A DNA stretch of 64,000 nt from CAVUWL01 sp963700105 (GCA_963700105.1 CAVOWL010000004.1:1550001-1614000); one strand, 5' to 3'. Numbered from the stretch's first letter, positions 44,451-53,822 are shown. Notes: a model not told the origin generated them from the letters alone. Program-made: numbers and translations.

Positions 44451-44969
44451 CTAGCCCGCCTTCGGCGAAACGGGGGTGCCCGTCGCGTGGCGTCGGCGGC
44501 GTTGCCTCATCGTCACCACACCGATCGAAATCCCAGCCAAAGCGGCGATCGCAAGCAGGATTGGAAGTAGCGGCGAGGAACCGGCTTCGGCGGAGGCTGG
44601 TGCGGATCCGCTCCCCTGGCCCGTCTCCTGCAGCTGGCCTGAGGGGCGCTTGTCTGAGCCGTTTTGTGGGCTACCCTGACCGGTGCCCCCGTTGCCCCTG
44701 CCCGAGGATGAGCCACCTGCCGAAGATCCCCCTCCGGAACCCGAATTCTTATGCCCCCGCGGGGAAGCGCCCCCGCCCACTGCCGAAGTTTGCGCCGATG
44801 GTCCGGGGACTTTATGGGTCCCCGTTGGTGTAGGCACTTCATTTTCGTACTGAGTTCCAGCCGAATCCGCCTCCGCAACCACAGGAAAGCAAGCGAATGC
44901 CAGCAGAACAGACCCTGAAAGGAGCAGGGCAGAGAAGCGGCCCGAGTGGCGGGCCCAGCGGAGGCGCAT
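44451..44969 (-). CDS. Exported Ser/Gly-rich protein with C-terminal TM anchor
   Basis: 172 aa from the ATG at 44969 (ATG at 44978 also possible). Signal peptide (hydrophobic FSALLLSGSVLLAFACFPVV), a Gly/Ser/Asn-rich low-complexity body, then a C-terminal TM segment (PLLPILLAIAALAGISIGVV) and a basic tail (MRQRRRRHA). The layout is like a sortase substrate, but no LPxTG motif is present. It overlaps the divergent O-antigen-ligase-like gene by about 70 nt at the 5' ends. It stops next to the hydrolase gene (44447), which is on the same strand. Confidence 0.6.
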   Translation of the reverse strand: MRLRWARHSGRFSALLLSGSVLLAFACFPVVAEADSAGTQYENEVPTPTGTHKVPGPSAQTSAVGGGASPRGHKNSGSGGGSSAGGSSSGRGNGGTGQGSPQNGSDKRPSGQLQETGQGSGSAPASAEAGSSPLLPILLAIAALAGISIGVVTMRQRRRRHATGTPVSPKAG

Positions 44970-46909
44970 CCCGTGCATCGAAGCGCAGGTTAGACCAAAC
45001 AGCGGCGCTGATTGCTCCCGTTGCCCTGATCGTTGGGCTGGCAATTGGAGGGGGGGGATTCGACGTGAGCGGGCGCCACATCGCTGGCCTTGCAGTTTGG
45101 CTGGTGGTGGTCGGCCTGCTGGTCTTTGGCGCAGCATCAAGTGCGACCTTGAGACGGCCGTTTTTTTGGGCGAGTGGTCTGATCGGCGCCCTGGCTCTTT
45201 TGTCTGCATTTTCGGCCTTTTGGTCCGGATCGGTGGAACTGAGCGTGATCGAGGCGGATCGGATCCTCGTCTACCTCGGGATCTTCCTCGCCGCTTTCCT
45301 AATTACCCAAACCGATCAGAGGCGGCAACGTTTCGCTGAAGGCCTGGCAATTGCCGTCACCCTCGTGGCTTTTCTGGGCCTCGCGAGCCGTCTCCTTCCC
45401 CATGTTTTGGAGGTCAGCAACGGACTCGGCAGCGGCCCTCGCCTGCGCTACCCGTTGGGCTATTGGAATGCAAACGGCGCACTCTGTGGGATTGCGATCG
45501 CGCTGCTTTTGTGGATGAGCCGCAGGGCGCTCTCGGCCACCCTGCGCTGGCTCTCGGTGGCGGCCATCCCGGCGGTCCTTCTTACCCTGTATTTCACTTA
45601 CTCACGCGGCGGCCTGCTATCGCTGCTGATCGCCGTGGCTTGCCTGCTCGCGCTCTCCAGGGATCGCCTCTGGCTGCTTGCAACGTTGGCGCTGGGAGCG
45701 CTGGGAGCACTTCCAGCGGTGATCGCGGTGGGGTCAAGAACGAGCCTCGCCGACAACCTCGCCAGCCAGGCATCGGTGAATCAGGGAGTGACGGTGGGGC
45801 TGATCCTGATTGGGGGAATCGCTCTTTCTCTGGCTCTTTACGGGGCGCTGCGCCGCGCCGAGCGCCGTGGCGGAAAGCTGACCTCACGGGCGCTGGTGAT
45901 CTCTCGCGAGCGCTCCTTTCTAAAACGGCTCGGCGTGGCGATCGTGCTGCTTGTGATCGGCGCAGCTATTGCGCTCGGCGGACAGGCGCTCAAGCAATTC
46001 AACACCTACCCCAATTTCCCAAGCCAGCCATCACAGCATTTCGGTCAGCTCTCCGGAGCCGGACGTGAGGATTTCTGGCGAGTCGCGATCGACGCCTTCG
46101 GCGAAGAGCCGATCCACGGCATCGGCGCCGGCACCTACCAGTTTGCCTGGGATCAGCACCGCTCGATCGACACACCGGTGCTCAACGCCCATTCCCTCTA
46201 CCTGGAGGCCTTCGCCGAGCTGGGGGTGATCGGCGGCCTGCTGGTTTTGGCCTTGATCGGAACCCTGCTTTGGTATGGCTTCTCGGCCTGGCGAGCCGCG
46301 CCCGACTCTAGCCGCGACGGCTACGCGGCGCTGTTCGCCGCGATGCTTTCCTTTGCCGTGGGTGCCGGCCTGGATTGGTTTTGGCAAATCGCCGGCTTGG
46401 GGGCGATCTTCTTCCTCGCCGCTGGCGTTTTGGTGGGGGTGAGGTGCGCTCAACTTTCGCCAAGCGGCGGGGCTAGGGGCCGCACCGCGACCGGGCGAAA
46501 CTACGGCCTTACGGTCGCCGGATTGGCGCTTGCTTGGATCGCGGCGATCGCCTTGATCGGGCCACTCTTGGTCGAACGGGAGATCGATGCCAGTCAAAGC
46601 GCGGCGGCGGGCGGAAACCTCGCAAGCGCCGTCGGCCACGCAAACACCGCCCGCTCGATCGAGCCCTGGGCAGCGTCTCCCTACGTGCAACTGGGTCTCC
46701 TCGCCGAACTGCAAGGCGAATACGGCGTTGCGATCCAGCGCCTCTCTCAAGCGATCGAACGCGAGGGTCGCAACTGGGAGCTGTACTACCTACGATCGAA
46801 AGCCGAGCGCAAGGCCGGCGATCGCAGCGGCGCTGAAACTGATCTGTCCCGGGCTCGCCAGCTGAACCCACTTGAGTCCTGCCTGCGTGGCGCGGGGAGC
46901 TGCGGGTGA
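44897..46909 (+). CDS. O-antigen ligase/polymerase-like membrane protein with C-terminal TPR
   Basis: 670 aa. About twelve TM helices; the Wzy_C/WaaL-type region includes PLGYWNANGALCGIAIALLL and the periplasmic-loop HSLYLEAFAELGVIGGLLVL. The C-terminal 80 residues hold about two TPR repeats (ASAVGHANTARSIEP; EYGVAIQRLSQAIEREG). The family joins or polymerises lipid-linked glycans outside the membrane. The start at 44897 has AGGAAAG upstream and lies antiparallel inside the 5' end of the neighbouring exported-protein gene. First gene of a plus-strand run with the sugar transferase and a GT2. Confidence 0.85.
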   Translation: MPAEQTLKGAGQRSGPSGGPSGGASRASKRRLDQTAALIAPVALIVGLAIGGGGFDVSGRHIAGLAVWLVVVGLLVFGAASSATLRRPFFWASGLIGALALLSAFSAFWSGSVELSVIEADRILVYLGIFLAAFLITQTDQRRQRFAEGLAIAVTLVAFLGLASRLLPHVLEVSNGLGSGPRLRYPLGYWNANGALCGIAIALLLWMSRRALSATLRWLSVAAIPAVLLTLYFTYSRGGLLSLLIAVACLLALSRDRLWLLATLALGALGALPAVIAVGSRTSLADNLASQASVNQGVTVGLILIGGIALSLALYGALRRAERRGGKLTSRALVISRERSFLKRLGVAIVLLVIGAAIALGGQALKQFNTYPNFPSQPSQHFGQLSGAGREDFWRVAIDAFGEEPIHGIGAGTYQFAWDQHRSIDTPVLNAHSLYLEAFAELGVIGGLLVLALIGTLLWYGFSAWRAAPDSSRDGYAALFAAMLSFAVGAGLDWFWQIAGLGAIFFLAAGVLVGVRCAQLSPSGGARGRTATGRNYGLTVAGLALAWIAAIALIGPLLVEREIDASQSAAAGGNLASAVGHANTARSIEPWAASPYVQLGLLAELQGEYGVAIQRLSQAIEREGRNWELYYLRSKAERKAGDRSGAETDLSRARQLNPLESCLRGAGSCG

Positions 46910-46916
46910 GCGGCTG

Positions 46917-48431
46917 ATGCCCCGACATGGCCCAGAGACCGCCGCCAGGAGGGCGCGGGGGTCGCGATCGCGACCGCCCTCGACTCCACCCCGGCAGCCG
47001 CGTAGAACCGATCTGGTCGCTCGCTTGGGCCTGGCCGGAGTCGAGGGGGCCCGCCAACGCGGAGCGCTGCTTCGCAGGCTGCTTGCGGCAGGCGATTGGG
47101 CAGCGCTGGCCGGGGCCTTGTGCCTGGCCACCGCGGCGACCTCCAGCACCGACATCGCGACGCTTTTTTGGGCCGCAATGTTCAGCCCGGTCTGGATCCT
47201 GGTGGTCAAGCTTCACGGGCTCTATGACAACGATCATCGCCGGATTCGCCACAGCACCCTTGACGAGCTGCCCGCGCTGATCTCGGCCAGCGCGCTTGGA
47301 ACTCTGGCGCTCGATGGGCTCCTGGCGCTGAGTCCCGCCGGCCCACTCTCGCCGGAGAGCGCGATCCTGGTTGGCCTCGGCGCGCTGGTCGGCAGCTTCG
47401 TCATTCGAGCGATCGTGCGGTCTCTCTGGCACCGGCTGATCGGGCTGGCGGTCGGAGTCGCGATCGGGCCACCTGACTCAGTCGCTGTGGTGGCGCGCCG
47501 GCTCGCCACCCATCCCGAGACGCGGCTGCGGCTGATCGGCTACCTCTCACCCAGCGCGGAGACCAGCCCTGGGTCCGTGAGCCTGCCGCGGCTCGGCTCG
47601 GGGGCCGAACTCTCGCGGGTGGCCTCTGAGTATGAGGTCGAGTGGGTAATCGTCACCGAGCCGGAGATGAGCGAGGATGCCGCCGAGCGTCTGATTGGGG
47701 AATGCAAGGCGACTGGGTTGGGGTTGACCTTCTTACCCCAGCATTACGGCCTGCTCGGACCCGGAGTCGAGTTAAACCGACTCGCCGACCTTCCCGTTCT
47801 CGATTTTCGCTTCTCCGATCCATCCGGCTCCACGGTCGGGCTCAAGCGAGGGCTGGATCTGATCGGCTCGGCCGCAACGCTCGTCCTGCTCTCGCCACTT
47901 TTGCTGGGGACCGCGCTTTTCATCCTGCTTGACTCCGGCAGGCCTGTGCTCTTTCGCCAGCGACGGATCGGCAAGGACGGCGAGCCCTTCACGATTGTCA
48001 AGTTCCGAACGATGGTGATCGATGCCGAGGAGCAGCTCGGCGGCCTCGTCGACCTCGGTGGGCTCGAGCAGCCGGCCTTTAAGATCCGCGACGATCCCCG
48101 GGTCACCAGGGCGGGGCGGCTGCTGCGGCGCAGCAGCCTCGATGAGCTACCGCAGCTGGTCAACGTGCTGAGGGGGGAGATGTCTCTGGTCGGGCCCCGA
48201 CCAGAGGAGGAGGCGGTCGTGGCTCTATATGACGAGCGACAGCGGATTCGACTCGCGGTGAAGCCCGGCATCACCGGACCGATGCAGGTTTATGGACGCA
48301 GCGATCTGACCTTTGAGGAGCGACTCGCAATGGAGCGCGATTACCTCGACAACCTCTCGATTACCGGCGATCTTGCGATCTTGCTGCGCACACCGGGGGC
48401 GATCGTGCGCGGTGAGGGCGCCCGCCCATAG
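46917..48431 (+). CDS. Polyprenyl-phosphate sugar-1-phosphate transferase (WbaP/CpsE type)
   Basis: 504 aa from the ATG at 46917, 7 nt after the ligase-like stop. An N-terminal membrane part and a CoA_binding_3-like domain are followed by the bacterial sugar transferase domain (about 310-504): KRGLDLIGSAATLVLLSPLL, FRQRRIGKDGEPFTIVKFRT, SLDELPQLVNVLRGEMSLVG, PRPE and PGITGPMQVYGRSDLTFEER. It transfers hexose-1-phosphate to undecaprenyl phosphate, starting chain synthesis at the inner face of the membrane. Confidence 0.93.
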   Translation: MPRHGPETAARRARGSRSRPPSTPPRQPRRTDLVARLGLAGVEGARQRGALLRRLLAAGDWAALAGALCLATAATSSTDIATLFWAAMFSPVWILVVKLHGLYDNDHRRIRHSTLDELPALISASALGTLALDGLLALSPAGPLSPESAILVGLGALVGSFVIRAIVRSLWHRLIGLAVGVAIGPPDSVAVVARRLATHPETRLRLIGYLSPSAETSPGSVSLPRLGSGAELSRVASEYEVEWVIVTEPEMSEDAAERLIGECKATGLGLTFLPQHYGLLGPGVELNRLADLPVLDFRFSDPSGSTVGLKRGLDLIGSAATLVLLSPLLLGTALFILLDSGRPVLFRQRRIGKDGEPFTIVKFRTMVIDAEEQLGGLVDLGGLEQPAFKIRDDPRVTRAGRLLRRSSLDELPQLVNVLRGEMSLVGPRPEEEAVVALYDERQRIRLAVKPGITGPMQVYGRSDLTFEERLAMERDYLDNLSITGDLAILLRTPGAIVRGEGARP

Positions 48432-48442
48432 CCATACAAACC

Positions 48443-49321
48443 GTGCCCCGATCGCCCGAGCTTGAGGTCGTGATCGTCAGTCATGGAGCGGCACCGCTGC
48501 TGCGCAGCTGCCTGCGCTCCCTCGCCGCACATCCTCCCAGCGTTGGGCAGGTGCGGGTGAGTGTGATCGACAGCGGTAGCCCCGACGGGACGCCCGAGAT
48601 GGTCGAGCGCGAGTTCCCCGCGGTCAACCTGATTCGTCGCGGCAACATAGGCTTCTCCGCCGCCAACAACCTCATCCTGCGCAGAAGCGAGGCGGCGGCG
48701 GTGCTGCTGTTGAACCCCGATACCGAGGTCTTTGCCGGGACCTTGGACGCGACCCTTTCACGACTTCACTCAGAGCCACGGATTGGCATGGTCGGTTGCA
48801 AGCTGGTGACCGAGTCGGGCGAGCTCGACCACGCCTGCAAGCGCTCCTTCCCCACCCCGTTGAGCGCCCTGGCTCATTTCACCGGGATCGGTCGCGCGAA
48901 GAATTCCCCAAGCTCACTGAGCGCCTACCGGGCCACCCACCTTGGCGAGGATCAGCCGGGCGAGGTCGACGCCGTCAATGGCGCCTTCATGCTTTGCCGC
49001 CGCGAGGCGATCGATCAGGTTGGCCTGCTCGATGAGGGCTACTGGCTCTACATGGAGGATCTCGACTGGTGCGCACGATTCTGGCGCGCGGGCTGGAAGG
49101 TCTTCTATGAGCCCGCCGGGGTCGCCCTGCACGTCAAGGGTGGCTCCAGCGCCCGGCGCCGCGCCCCCAAACAGGAGCTCGCCTTTCACCGTGGCATGGG
49201 TCGCTTTTACCGTCGCTTTGAGGCCCCACGGCGCCCGCCGCTACTAAACCTCGCGGTCTATCTGGGGATCGGCGCCAAGCTGGCGATCAGTCTCGCCATC
49301 GGCGCAATCTCAGAGCGCTAA
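48443..49321 (+). CDS. Family 2 glycosyltransferase (rhamnosyltransferase-like)
   Basis: 292 aa, GTG start. GT-A fold: VVIVSHGAAPLLRSCL at the start, SVIDSGSPDGTPEMVE for the nucleotide site, RRGNIGFSAANNLILR and the DxD-like LLLNPDTEVFAG. The later GLLDEGYWLYMEDLDWCARF carries the acceptor-site ED motif, as in WbbL-type enzymes. The stop overlaps the convergent rmlC stop by 4 nt. Next to the dTDP-rhamnose genes it is a good candidate rhamnosyltransferase (inference). Confidence 0.88.
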   Translation: MPRSPELEVVIVSHGAAPLLRSCLRSLAAHPPSVGQVRVSVIDSGSPDGTPEMVEREFPAVNLIRRGNIGFSAANNLILRRSEAAAVLLLNPDTEVFAGTLDATLSRLHSEPRIGMVGCKLVTESGELDHACKRSFPTPLSALAHFTGIGRAKNSPSSLSAYRATHLGEDQPGEVDAVNGAFMLCRREAIDQVGLLDEGYWLYMEDLDWCARFWRAGWKVFYEPAGVALHVKGGSSARRRAPKQELAFHRGMGRFYRRFEAPRRPPLLNLAVYLGIGAKLAISLAIGAISER

Positions 49322-49875
49322 AACGGCAACGAGTCGGCGAGCTCACAGAGCCGCGGAGCGCTCCTGTCCCGCTCGGAGAGAAGCGCCTGGGCTCCCGCCT
49401 CCAGCGGCCACTGGACCGCCACCTCGGGATCATCCCAGGCGATGCCGGCCTCGGTCAAAGGATCGTAGGGACTGGAGAGCAGGTAGGTGACGTCGGCGAC
49501 CTCGCTGAGCACCAAGAAACCGTGGCCGAAACCGACCGGTACGAAGAGCTGGCGATGGCTCTGATCGTCAAGGATGTGGCCCTCCCAGCGTCCGAAGCTG
49601 GCAGAACCGCGGCGAAGATCAACCGCGACATCGAAGATCTTGCCGCGAGGACAGCGGACCAGCTTGGCCTGGCCCGGCTCGGTTTGAAAGTGCAGTCCGC
49701 GCAGGGTGTGGCGCAGCGAGCGCGACTGGTTGTGCTGGACGAAATCCACTCCCACACCCTGCTCTGCCCAAGTGTCGCGGCGGAAGGTCTCGACCAAGAA
49801 ACCGCGCTCGTCGCCGTGGACCTGTGGCTCCAAGAGCGCCACCCCATCGATCGCGGTAGGGAGGCGTTTTGGCAT
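49318..49875 (-). CDS. rmlC: dTDP-4-dehydrorhamnose 3,5-epimerase
   Basis: 185 aa from the ATG at 49875, which overlaps the rmlB stop by 1 nt. Cupin epimerase with DERGFLVETFRRDTW, FVQHNQSRSLRHTLRGLHFQ (containing the catalytic His), PRGKIFDVAVDLRRGS and FVPVGFGHGFLVL. It converts dTDP-4-dehydro-6-deoxyglucose to its L-lyxo isomer in the dTDP-L-rhamnose pathway. Last gene of the minus-strand rmlA-rmlD-rmlB-rmlC set. Confidence 0.95.
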   Translation of the reverse strand: MPKRLPTAIDGVALLEPQVHGDERGFLVETFRRDTWAEQGVGVDFVQHNQSRSLRHTLRGLHFQTEPGQAKLVRCPRGKIFDVAVDLRRGSASFGRWEGHILDDQSHRQLFVPVGFGHGFLVLSEVADVTYLLSSPYDPLTEAGIAWDDPEVAVQWPLEAGAQALLSERDRSAPRLCELADSLPF

Positions 49876-50858
49876 CAGCTGAGGCTCTTGCCGTATTGGC
49901 GCTGGTAGTACTCGCGGTAATCCCCGGAGCGGATCGGCTCCCACCACTCTTGGTTATCGCGGTACCACTCAACGGTGCGCTTCAGCCCGTCGGCAAATCG
50001 AACCTCCGCCTCCCAGCCAAGCTCTGAGCGAATCTTCTCACTTCCCAGCGAGTAGCGGCGATCGTGGCCAGGGCGATCGGGGACGTATTCGATCAGCGAG
50101 GGATCGGCGCCGGTCAGCTCGATCACCCGCTTGATCACCTCGATGTTTTCAGCCTCATCGGGGCCACCGACGTTGTAGGCCTCGCCCGGGCGACCGCTCA
50201 TCAGCACCGCCTGGATGCCGCGACAGAAGTCCTCAACGTAGAGCCAGTTACGGACCTGGCGACCGTCGCCGTAAACGGGCAGCGAGTCACCGTGCATGGC
50301 ATTGAGGATGATCAGCGGGATCAGCTTCTCGGGGTATTGGCGCGGGCCATAGTTGTTGGAGCCCCGGCAGATCAGCGCCTCGATGCCGTAGGTATGGGCG
50401 TGGGCGGAGACGAGGAGGTCTCCAGCAGCCTTGGTCGCCGAATAGGGCGAGGATGGATCGAGCGGTGAGCTCTCGGTAAATGAGCCCGACTCAATCGAGC
50501 CGTAGACCTCATCGGTTGAGACCTGGAGGTAGCGCTCAACCCCCAGCTCACGGGCGGCATCAAGCAGAACCCCGGTGCCGATCACATGGGTGCGAGCGAA
50601 GGCCGCCTGATCGTCGATCGAGCGATCGACATGGGACTCGGCGGCAAAGTTGACGACGGCCTCCGCGCCCTGCATCGCCTCTCGCACCAGCGCCGGGTCC
50701 TCGATCGCGCCGACGATCAGCTCCACGGATTCAGGCAGATTCTCGCGACGCCCGGCGTATGTCAGCTTGTCGAGAACAGTGACCTCGTGCTCGGCACCGA
50801 GGAGACGAACGTAGGTTGAGCCGATGAAGCCGGCGGCTCCTGTCACCAGCAGTTTCAT
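49875..50858 (-). CDS. rmlB: dTDP-glucose 4,6-dehydratase
   Basis: 327 aa extended SDR. The start at 50858 is an ATG overlapping rmlD by 4 nt, giving MKLLVTGAAGFIGSTYVRLL (NAD site). It has NFAAESHVDRSI, STDEVYGSIESGSF (catalytic Thr-Asp-Glu) and YSATKAAGDLL (YxxxK), then ICRGSNNYGPRQYPEKLIPL. It converts dTDP-glucose to the 4-keto-6-deoxy sugar. The C-terminus ends WEPIRSGDYREYYQRQYG as in close homologues. Confidence 0.96.
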   Translation of the reverse strand: MKLLVTGAAGFIGSTYVRLLGAEHEVTVLDKLTYAGRRENLPESVELIVGAIEDPALVREAMQGAEAVVNFAAESHVDRSIDDQAAFARTHVIGTGVLLDAARELGVERYLQVSTDEVYGSIESGSFTESSPLDPSSPYSATKAAGDLLVSAHAHTYGIEALICRGSNNYGPRQYPEKLIPLIILNAMHGDSLPVYGDGRQVRNWLYVEDFCRGIQAVLMSGRPGEAYNVGGPDEAENIEVIKRVIELTGADPSLIEYVPDRPGHDRRYSLGSEKIRSELGWEAEVRFADGLKRTVEWYRDNQEWWEPIRSGDYREYYQRQYGKSLS

Positions 50859-51706
50859 GGCGCCTCGACTCCGGCTTGGCGCTGGGAAAGATAAGCGGCT
50901 AGGCCGTCTTGCCAAGGGGGGAGCCGGATCGCGTGCTCGCGCTGGCTTATGAGCGCTGAGAACGGCGGCCGAGGGGCCGGGCGCCCGAGCATCTCCGTCG
51001 TCCCCGAAAGGACCTTGCACTCGACCTTTGCCTGCTCGAAGATCTCGCGGGCAAACTCATACCACGAGCATTTTCCGGCCGCCGCCATATGGTGGATGCC
51101 GAACTCGAGCCCCTCGATCAGGCGGATGATTCCGTAGGCGAGGTGCCAGGTGTAGGTGGGCGATCCGACCTGATCGCGGACCACCAGGACCTCGCCGTGA
51201 TCGGCGGCGAGGCGCAGCATCGTCTCGACGAAATTGCTGCCGCCGACGCCGAAGAGCCACGAGGAGCGCACGATGAAGTGGCGCTTGTTCGCGGCTGAGG
51301 ACGCCTCCTCTCCGGCCAGCTTGGTGCGCCCGTAAGCCGAGAGCGGCGCCGGTTGATCGGTCTCCACGTAGGGGGCGCCCTTGGCGCCGTCAAAGACGTA
51401 ATCGCTGGAGACGTAGACGACGCTGGCACCGATCGTCGCGGCGCTGGCTGCGAGGTTGCCGGCAGCCGTGCCATTGACGGCAAACGCCGCGTCCTCAGCC
51501 TCCTCGGCCCCGTCGACGTCGGTGAAGGCGGCACAGTTGATGACAACGTCGGGGTGCTCGAGGTCCAGCTTCCTCTCGACGACGGCGGCGGCGGTCACGT
51601 CCAGCTCGGCGTGACCAAACCCGACCACGTCGTGACCGGCGTTGCCGGCGGCCAGCATCAAGTCGCGACCGAGCATCCCGGCCGCGCCCGTGACCAGGAC
51701 CTTCAC
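50855..51706 (-). CDS. rmlD: dTDP-4-dehydrorhamnose reductase
   Basis: 283 aa SDR. N-terminal MKVLVTGAAGMLGRDLMLAA, VINCAAFTDVDGAEE (typical RmlD), YVSSDYVFDGAKGAPYVETD and YGRTKLAGEE (YxxxK). It reduces the 4-keto sugar to dTDP-L-rhamnose with NAD(P)H. It precedes rmlB with a 4-nt overlap and follows rmlA by 67 nt. Confidence 0.95.
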   Translation of the reverse strand: MKVLVTGAAGMLGRDLMLAAGNAGHDVVGFGHAELDVTAAAVVERKLDLEHPDVVINCAAFTDVDGAEEAEDAAFAVNGTAAGNLAASAATIGASVVYVSSDYVFDGAKGAPYVETDQPAPLSAYGRTKLAGEEASSAANKRHFIVRSSWLFGVGGSNFVETMLRLAADHGEVLVVRDQVGSPTYTWHLAYGIIRLIEGLEFGIHHMAAAGKCSWYEFAREIFEQAKVECKVLSGTTEMLGRPAPRPPFSALISQREHAIRLPPWQDGLAAYLSQRQAGVEAP

Positions 51707-51773
51707 CGCCCGCCCCCCCGACTGCAGCCGGGAAAAGGTGCATCGCCTGCAAGCGTTCGCCCGATTCGATTCA

Positions 51774-52847
51774 TCAGACGATTTCTATCTCAGAGTTATC
51801 GCCAACCAGAAGGCGCAGCGTCTTTGGCAGCCCGTCGCTACGGGTCAGCTTCACGTTGCGCCCGAGCAGGCTGGCCTCCATCCGCGTTCCCAGGTCCGAG
51901 ACCACCGACCCCGCCAGCACGATCGAGTGCTCAACTTCGGAGCGGCAGATGCAAACGTCGGCCGCAATCGAGGTGTAGGGGCCGATGTAGGCATCCTCGA
52001 TGCGCGCGTTGGCGCCGATCACGGCGGGCCCGCGAACCACAGAGCCGGCGACGACAGCTCCCTTCTCAACGATCACCCGCCCCTCGATCCGAGAGCCGTC
52101 GGTATCCCCATCGATTCGGGATTCGATCTCCTCCAGCACAAGCCGGTTGGCCTCCAGCATGTCGGCCAGCTGCCCGGTGTCCTTCCACCAGCCGGTTACC
52201 ACCTCCGATTGGACTCGGTGACCGCTGTCGATCAATCCCTGGATCGCCTCGGTGATCTCAAGCTCGCCGCGCCAGGATGGCTCCAGCCGACCCGCCGCCT
52301 CAAAGATCGAGGGGCTGAACAGATATACGCCGACCAGGGCGAGGTTGGAGGGAGGGTCCTTCGGCTTCTCGACCAGCCGCACGATTCGCTCGCCATCGAG
52401 CTCGGCAACCCCATATGAGCTCGGGTCCTCAACCGGAGTGAGGAGGATCAGCGCGTCGGGTTCGGACTGGCGAAATGTGGCGACGAGGCCACGCAGGCCG
52501 TCGCGGAGCAGATTGTCGCCGAGATACATGACGAAGGACGAGCCGCCGATGAACTCCTCGGCTGTGAGCACGGCGTGGGCGAGGCCGGCCGGCTTGTCCT
52601 GGACGATGAAGGTGATCTTCGCCCCAAATTCGCTGCCATCGCCGACCGCGGCGCGGATCTCATCCCCAGTCTCGGGCGCGATGATTATCCCGATCTCGGT
52701 TACGCCGGCATCGACCAGGGCCTCGATCCCATAGAAGAGGACTGGTTTGTTGGCAACCGGTACGAGCTGCTTCGCCGAGGTGTGGGTGATGGGGCGCAGG
52801 CGGGTGCCGGCCCCGCCGGAGAGGATCAGTCCCTTCAAAGACTCCAT
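51774..52847 (-). CDS. rmlA: Glucose-1-phosphate thymidylyltransferase (long form)
   Basis: 357 aa from the ATG at 52847. The nucleotidyltransferase domain begins MESLKGLILSGGAGTRLRPI and has the conserved KQLVPVANKPVLFYGIE and LGDNLLRDG. A C-terminal left-handed beta-helix (about 255-340; hexapeptide-like VIGANARIEDAYIGPYTSIA) marks the long StrD-like form instead of the 290-residue RmlA. It makes dTDP-glucose, the first step to dTDP-rhamnose. It is divergent from a GT2 gene, with only 30 nt between the start codons. Confidence 0.93.
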   Translation of the reverse strand: MESLKGLILSGGAGTRLRPITHTSAKQLVPVANKPVLFYGIEALVDAGVTEIGIIIAPETGDEIRAAVGDGSEFGAKITFIVQDKPAGLAHAVLTAEEFIGGSSFVMYLGDNLLRDGLRGLVATFRQSEPDALILLTPVEDPSSYGVAELDGERIVRLVEKPKDPPSNLALVGVYLFSPSIFEAAGRLEPSWRGELEITEAIQGLIDSGHRVQSEVVTGWWKDTGQLADMLEANRLVLEEIESRIDGDTDGSRIEGRVIVEKGAVVAGSVVRGPAVIGANARIEDAYIGPYTSIAADVCICRSEVEHSIVLAGSVVSDLGTRMEASLLGRNVKLTRSDGLPKTLRLLVGDNSEIEIV

Positions 52848-52877
52848 GCGAGCCTGCAACCCTACCGAGCGAGCACC

Positions 52878-53807
52878 ATGCGACCGGCCGTCTTCATACC
52901 GAACTACAACGGAGCGCAGCGCCTCAGGCGGGCGCTGGAGAGCCTGCGCGAGCAGACGCGACCGGTCGAGGTGGTGGTTGCCGACAACGGGTCGGCGGAC
53001 GACTCGGCGGCGTTGGTGCGAGAGGAGTTCCCCGAGGTAAGTCTGCTCGAGCTGGGACAAAACCTCGGCTTCGGCTCGGCGATAAACCGTGCCGTGCACG
53101 AGCATCCGGCCGACCCGCTGATCCTGCTCAATAACGACGTCGAGTGCGAGCCGCGGTTCGCCGAGGCGATGCTGGATACAGCCGGCGGGGGAGCCCAGAT
53201 GGTCGCCGGGGTGCTGGTGCAGGAAGCTGCGCCGGGTCGAATCGACTCAGCCGGAGTGATCGCCGACCGCACGCTGATGGGTTTCGACTACCTGCACGGG
53301 GAGCCGGCTGAGATAGCGCGAAGTGCGCCCGACCCGCTTGGACCGACCGGGGGAGCCGCGCTCTATCGGCGAGAGGCATTCGAGGCCGTGGGGGGCTTCG
53401 ATGAGCGAATCTTCCTCTACTACGAGGACCTGGACCTGGCGCTGCGGATGGCCGCATCAGGAGCTAGCTGCCGGCTCGCGCCGGAGGCTCGGGCGGTCCA
53501 TGCCTACTCGGCGAGCCTGGGCGCAAAGAGCGGCGAGAAGTTCGCCCGCACCGGCTGGAGCCGTGGTTACCTGCTGCGGCGCTACGGGGTGATGTCTCAG
53601 CCGAGGCTGGGGTTGCGGGCGCTTGCCTGTGAGACAGCAATCTGCGCCGGGCAGCTGGTCATGGACCACACGGCGAAGGGAATCGGCGGGAGGGTTCGGG
53701 GCTGGCGAGAGGGCGGGGGCTTAGAGCTACGCGAGGTGGGCGAGGCGTCGCTGCTGGAGATCTCAGCCCGCCAGGCACTCGCCCTGCGCCGGCGCCGACG
53801 CGGCTGA
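52878..53807 (+). CDS. Family 2 glycosyltransferase
   Basis: 309 aa from the ATG at 52878. GT-A motifs: RPAVFIPNYNGAQRLRRALE, VVVADNGSADDSAALV, LGQNLGFGSAINRAV, DxD-like LILLNNDVECEP and FDERIFLYYEDLDLALRM. The C-terminal 60 residues carry a helical segment (YLLRRYGVMSQPRLGLRALA) likely to touch the membrane. It is a cytoplasmic-face transferase, probably for the surface glycan. Substrate unknown. Confidence 0.88.
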   Translation: MRPAVFIPNYNGAQRLRRALESLREQTRPVEVVVADNGSADDSAALVREEFPEVSLLELGQNLGFGSAINRAVHEHPADPLILLNNDVECEPRFAEAMLDTAGGGAQMVAGVLVQEAAPGRIDSAGVIADRTLMGFDYLHGEPAEIARSAPDPLGPTGGAALYRREAFEAVGGFDERIFLYYEDLDLALRMAASGASCRLAPEARAVHAYSASLGAKSGEKFARTGWSRGYLLRRYGVMSQPRLGLRALACETAICAGQLVMDHTAKGIGGRVRGWREGGGLELREVGEASLLEISARQALALRRRRRG

Positions 53808-53822
53808 GCGAGGGATTGGGAC

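Noticed and set aside
46509..47432. 307-codon minus-strand frame across the ligase/sugar-transferase junction
   Set aside because: Antisense to two well-supported genes, Arg/Gly/Pro-rich, no domains.
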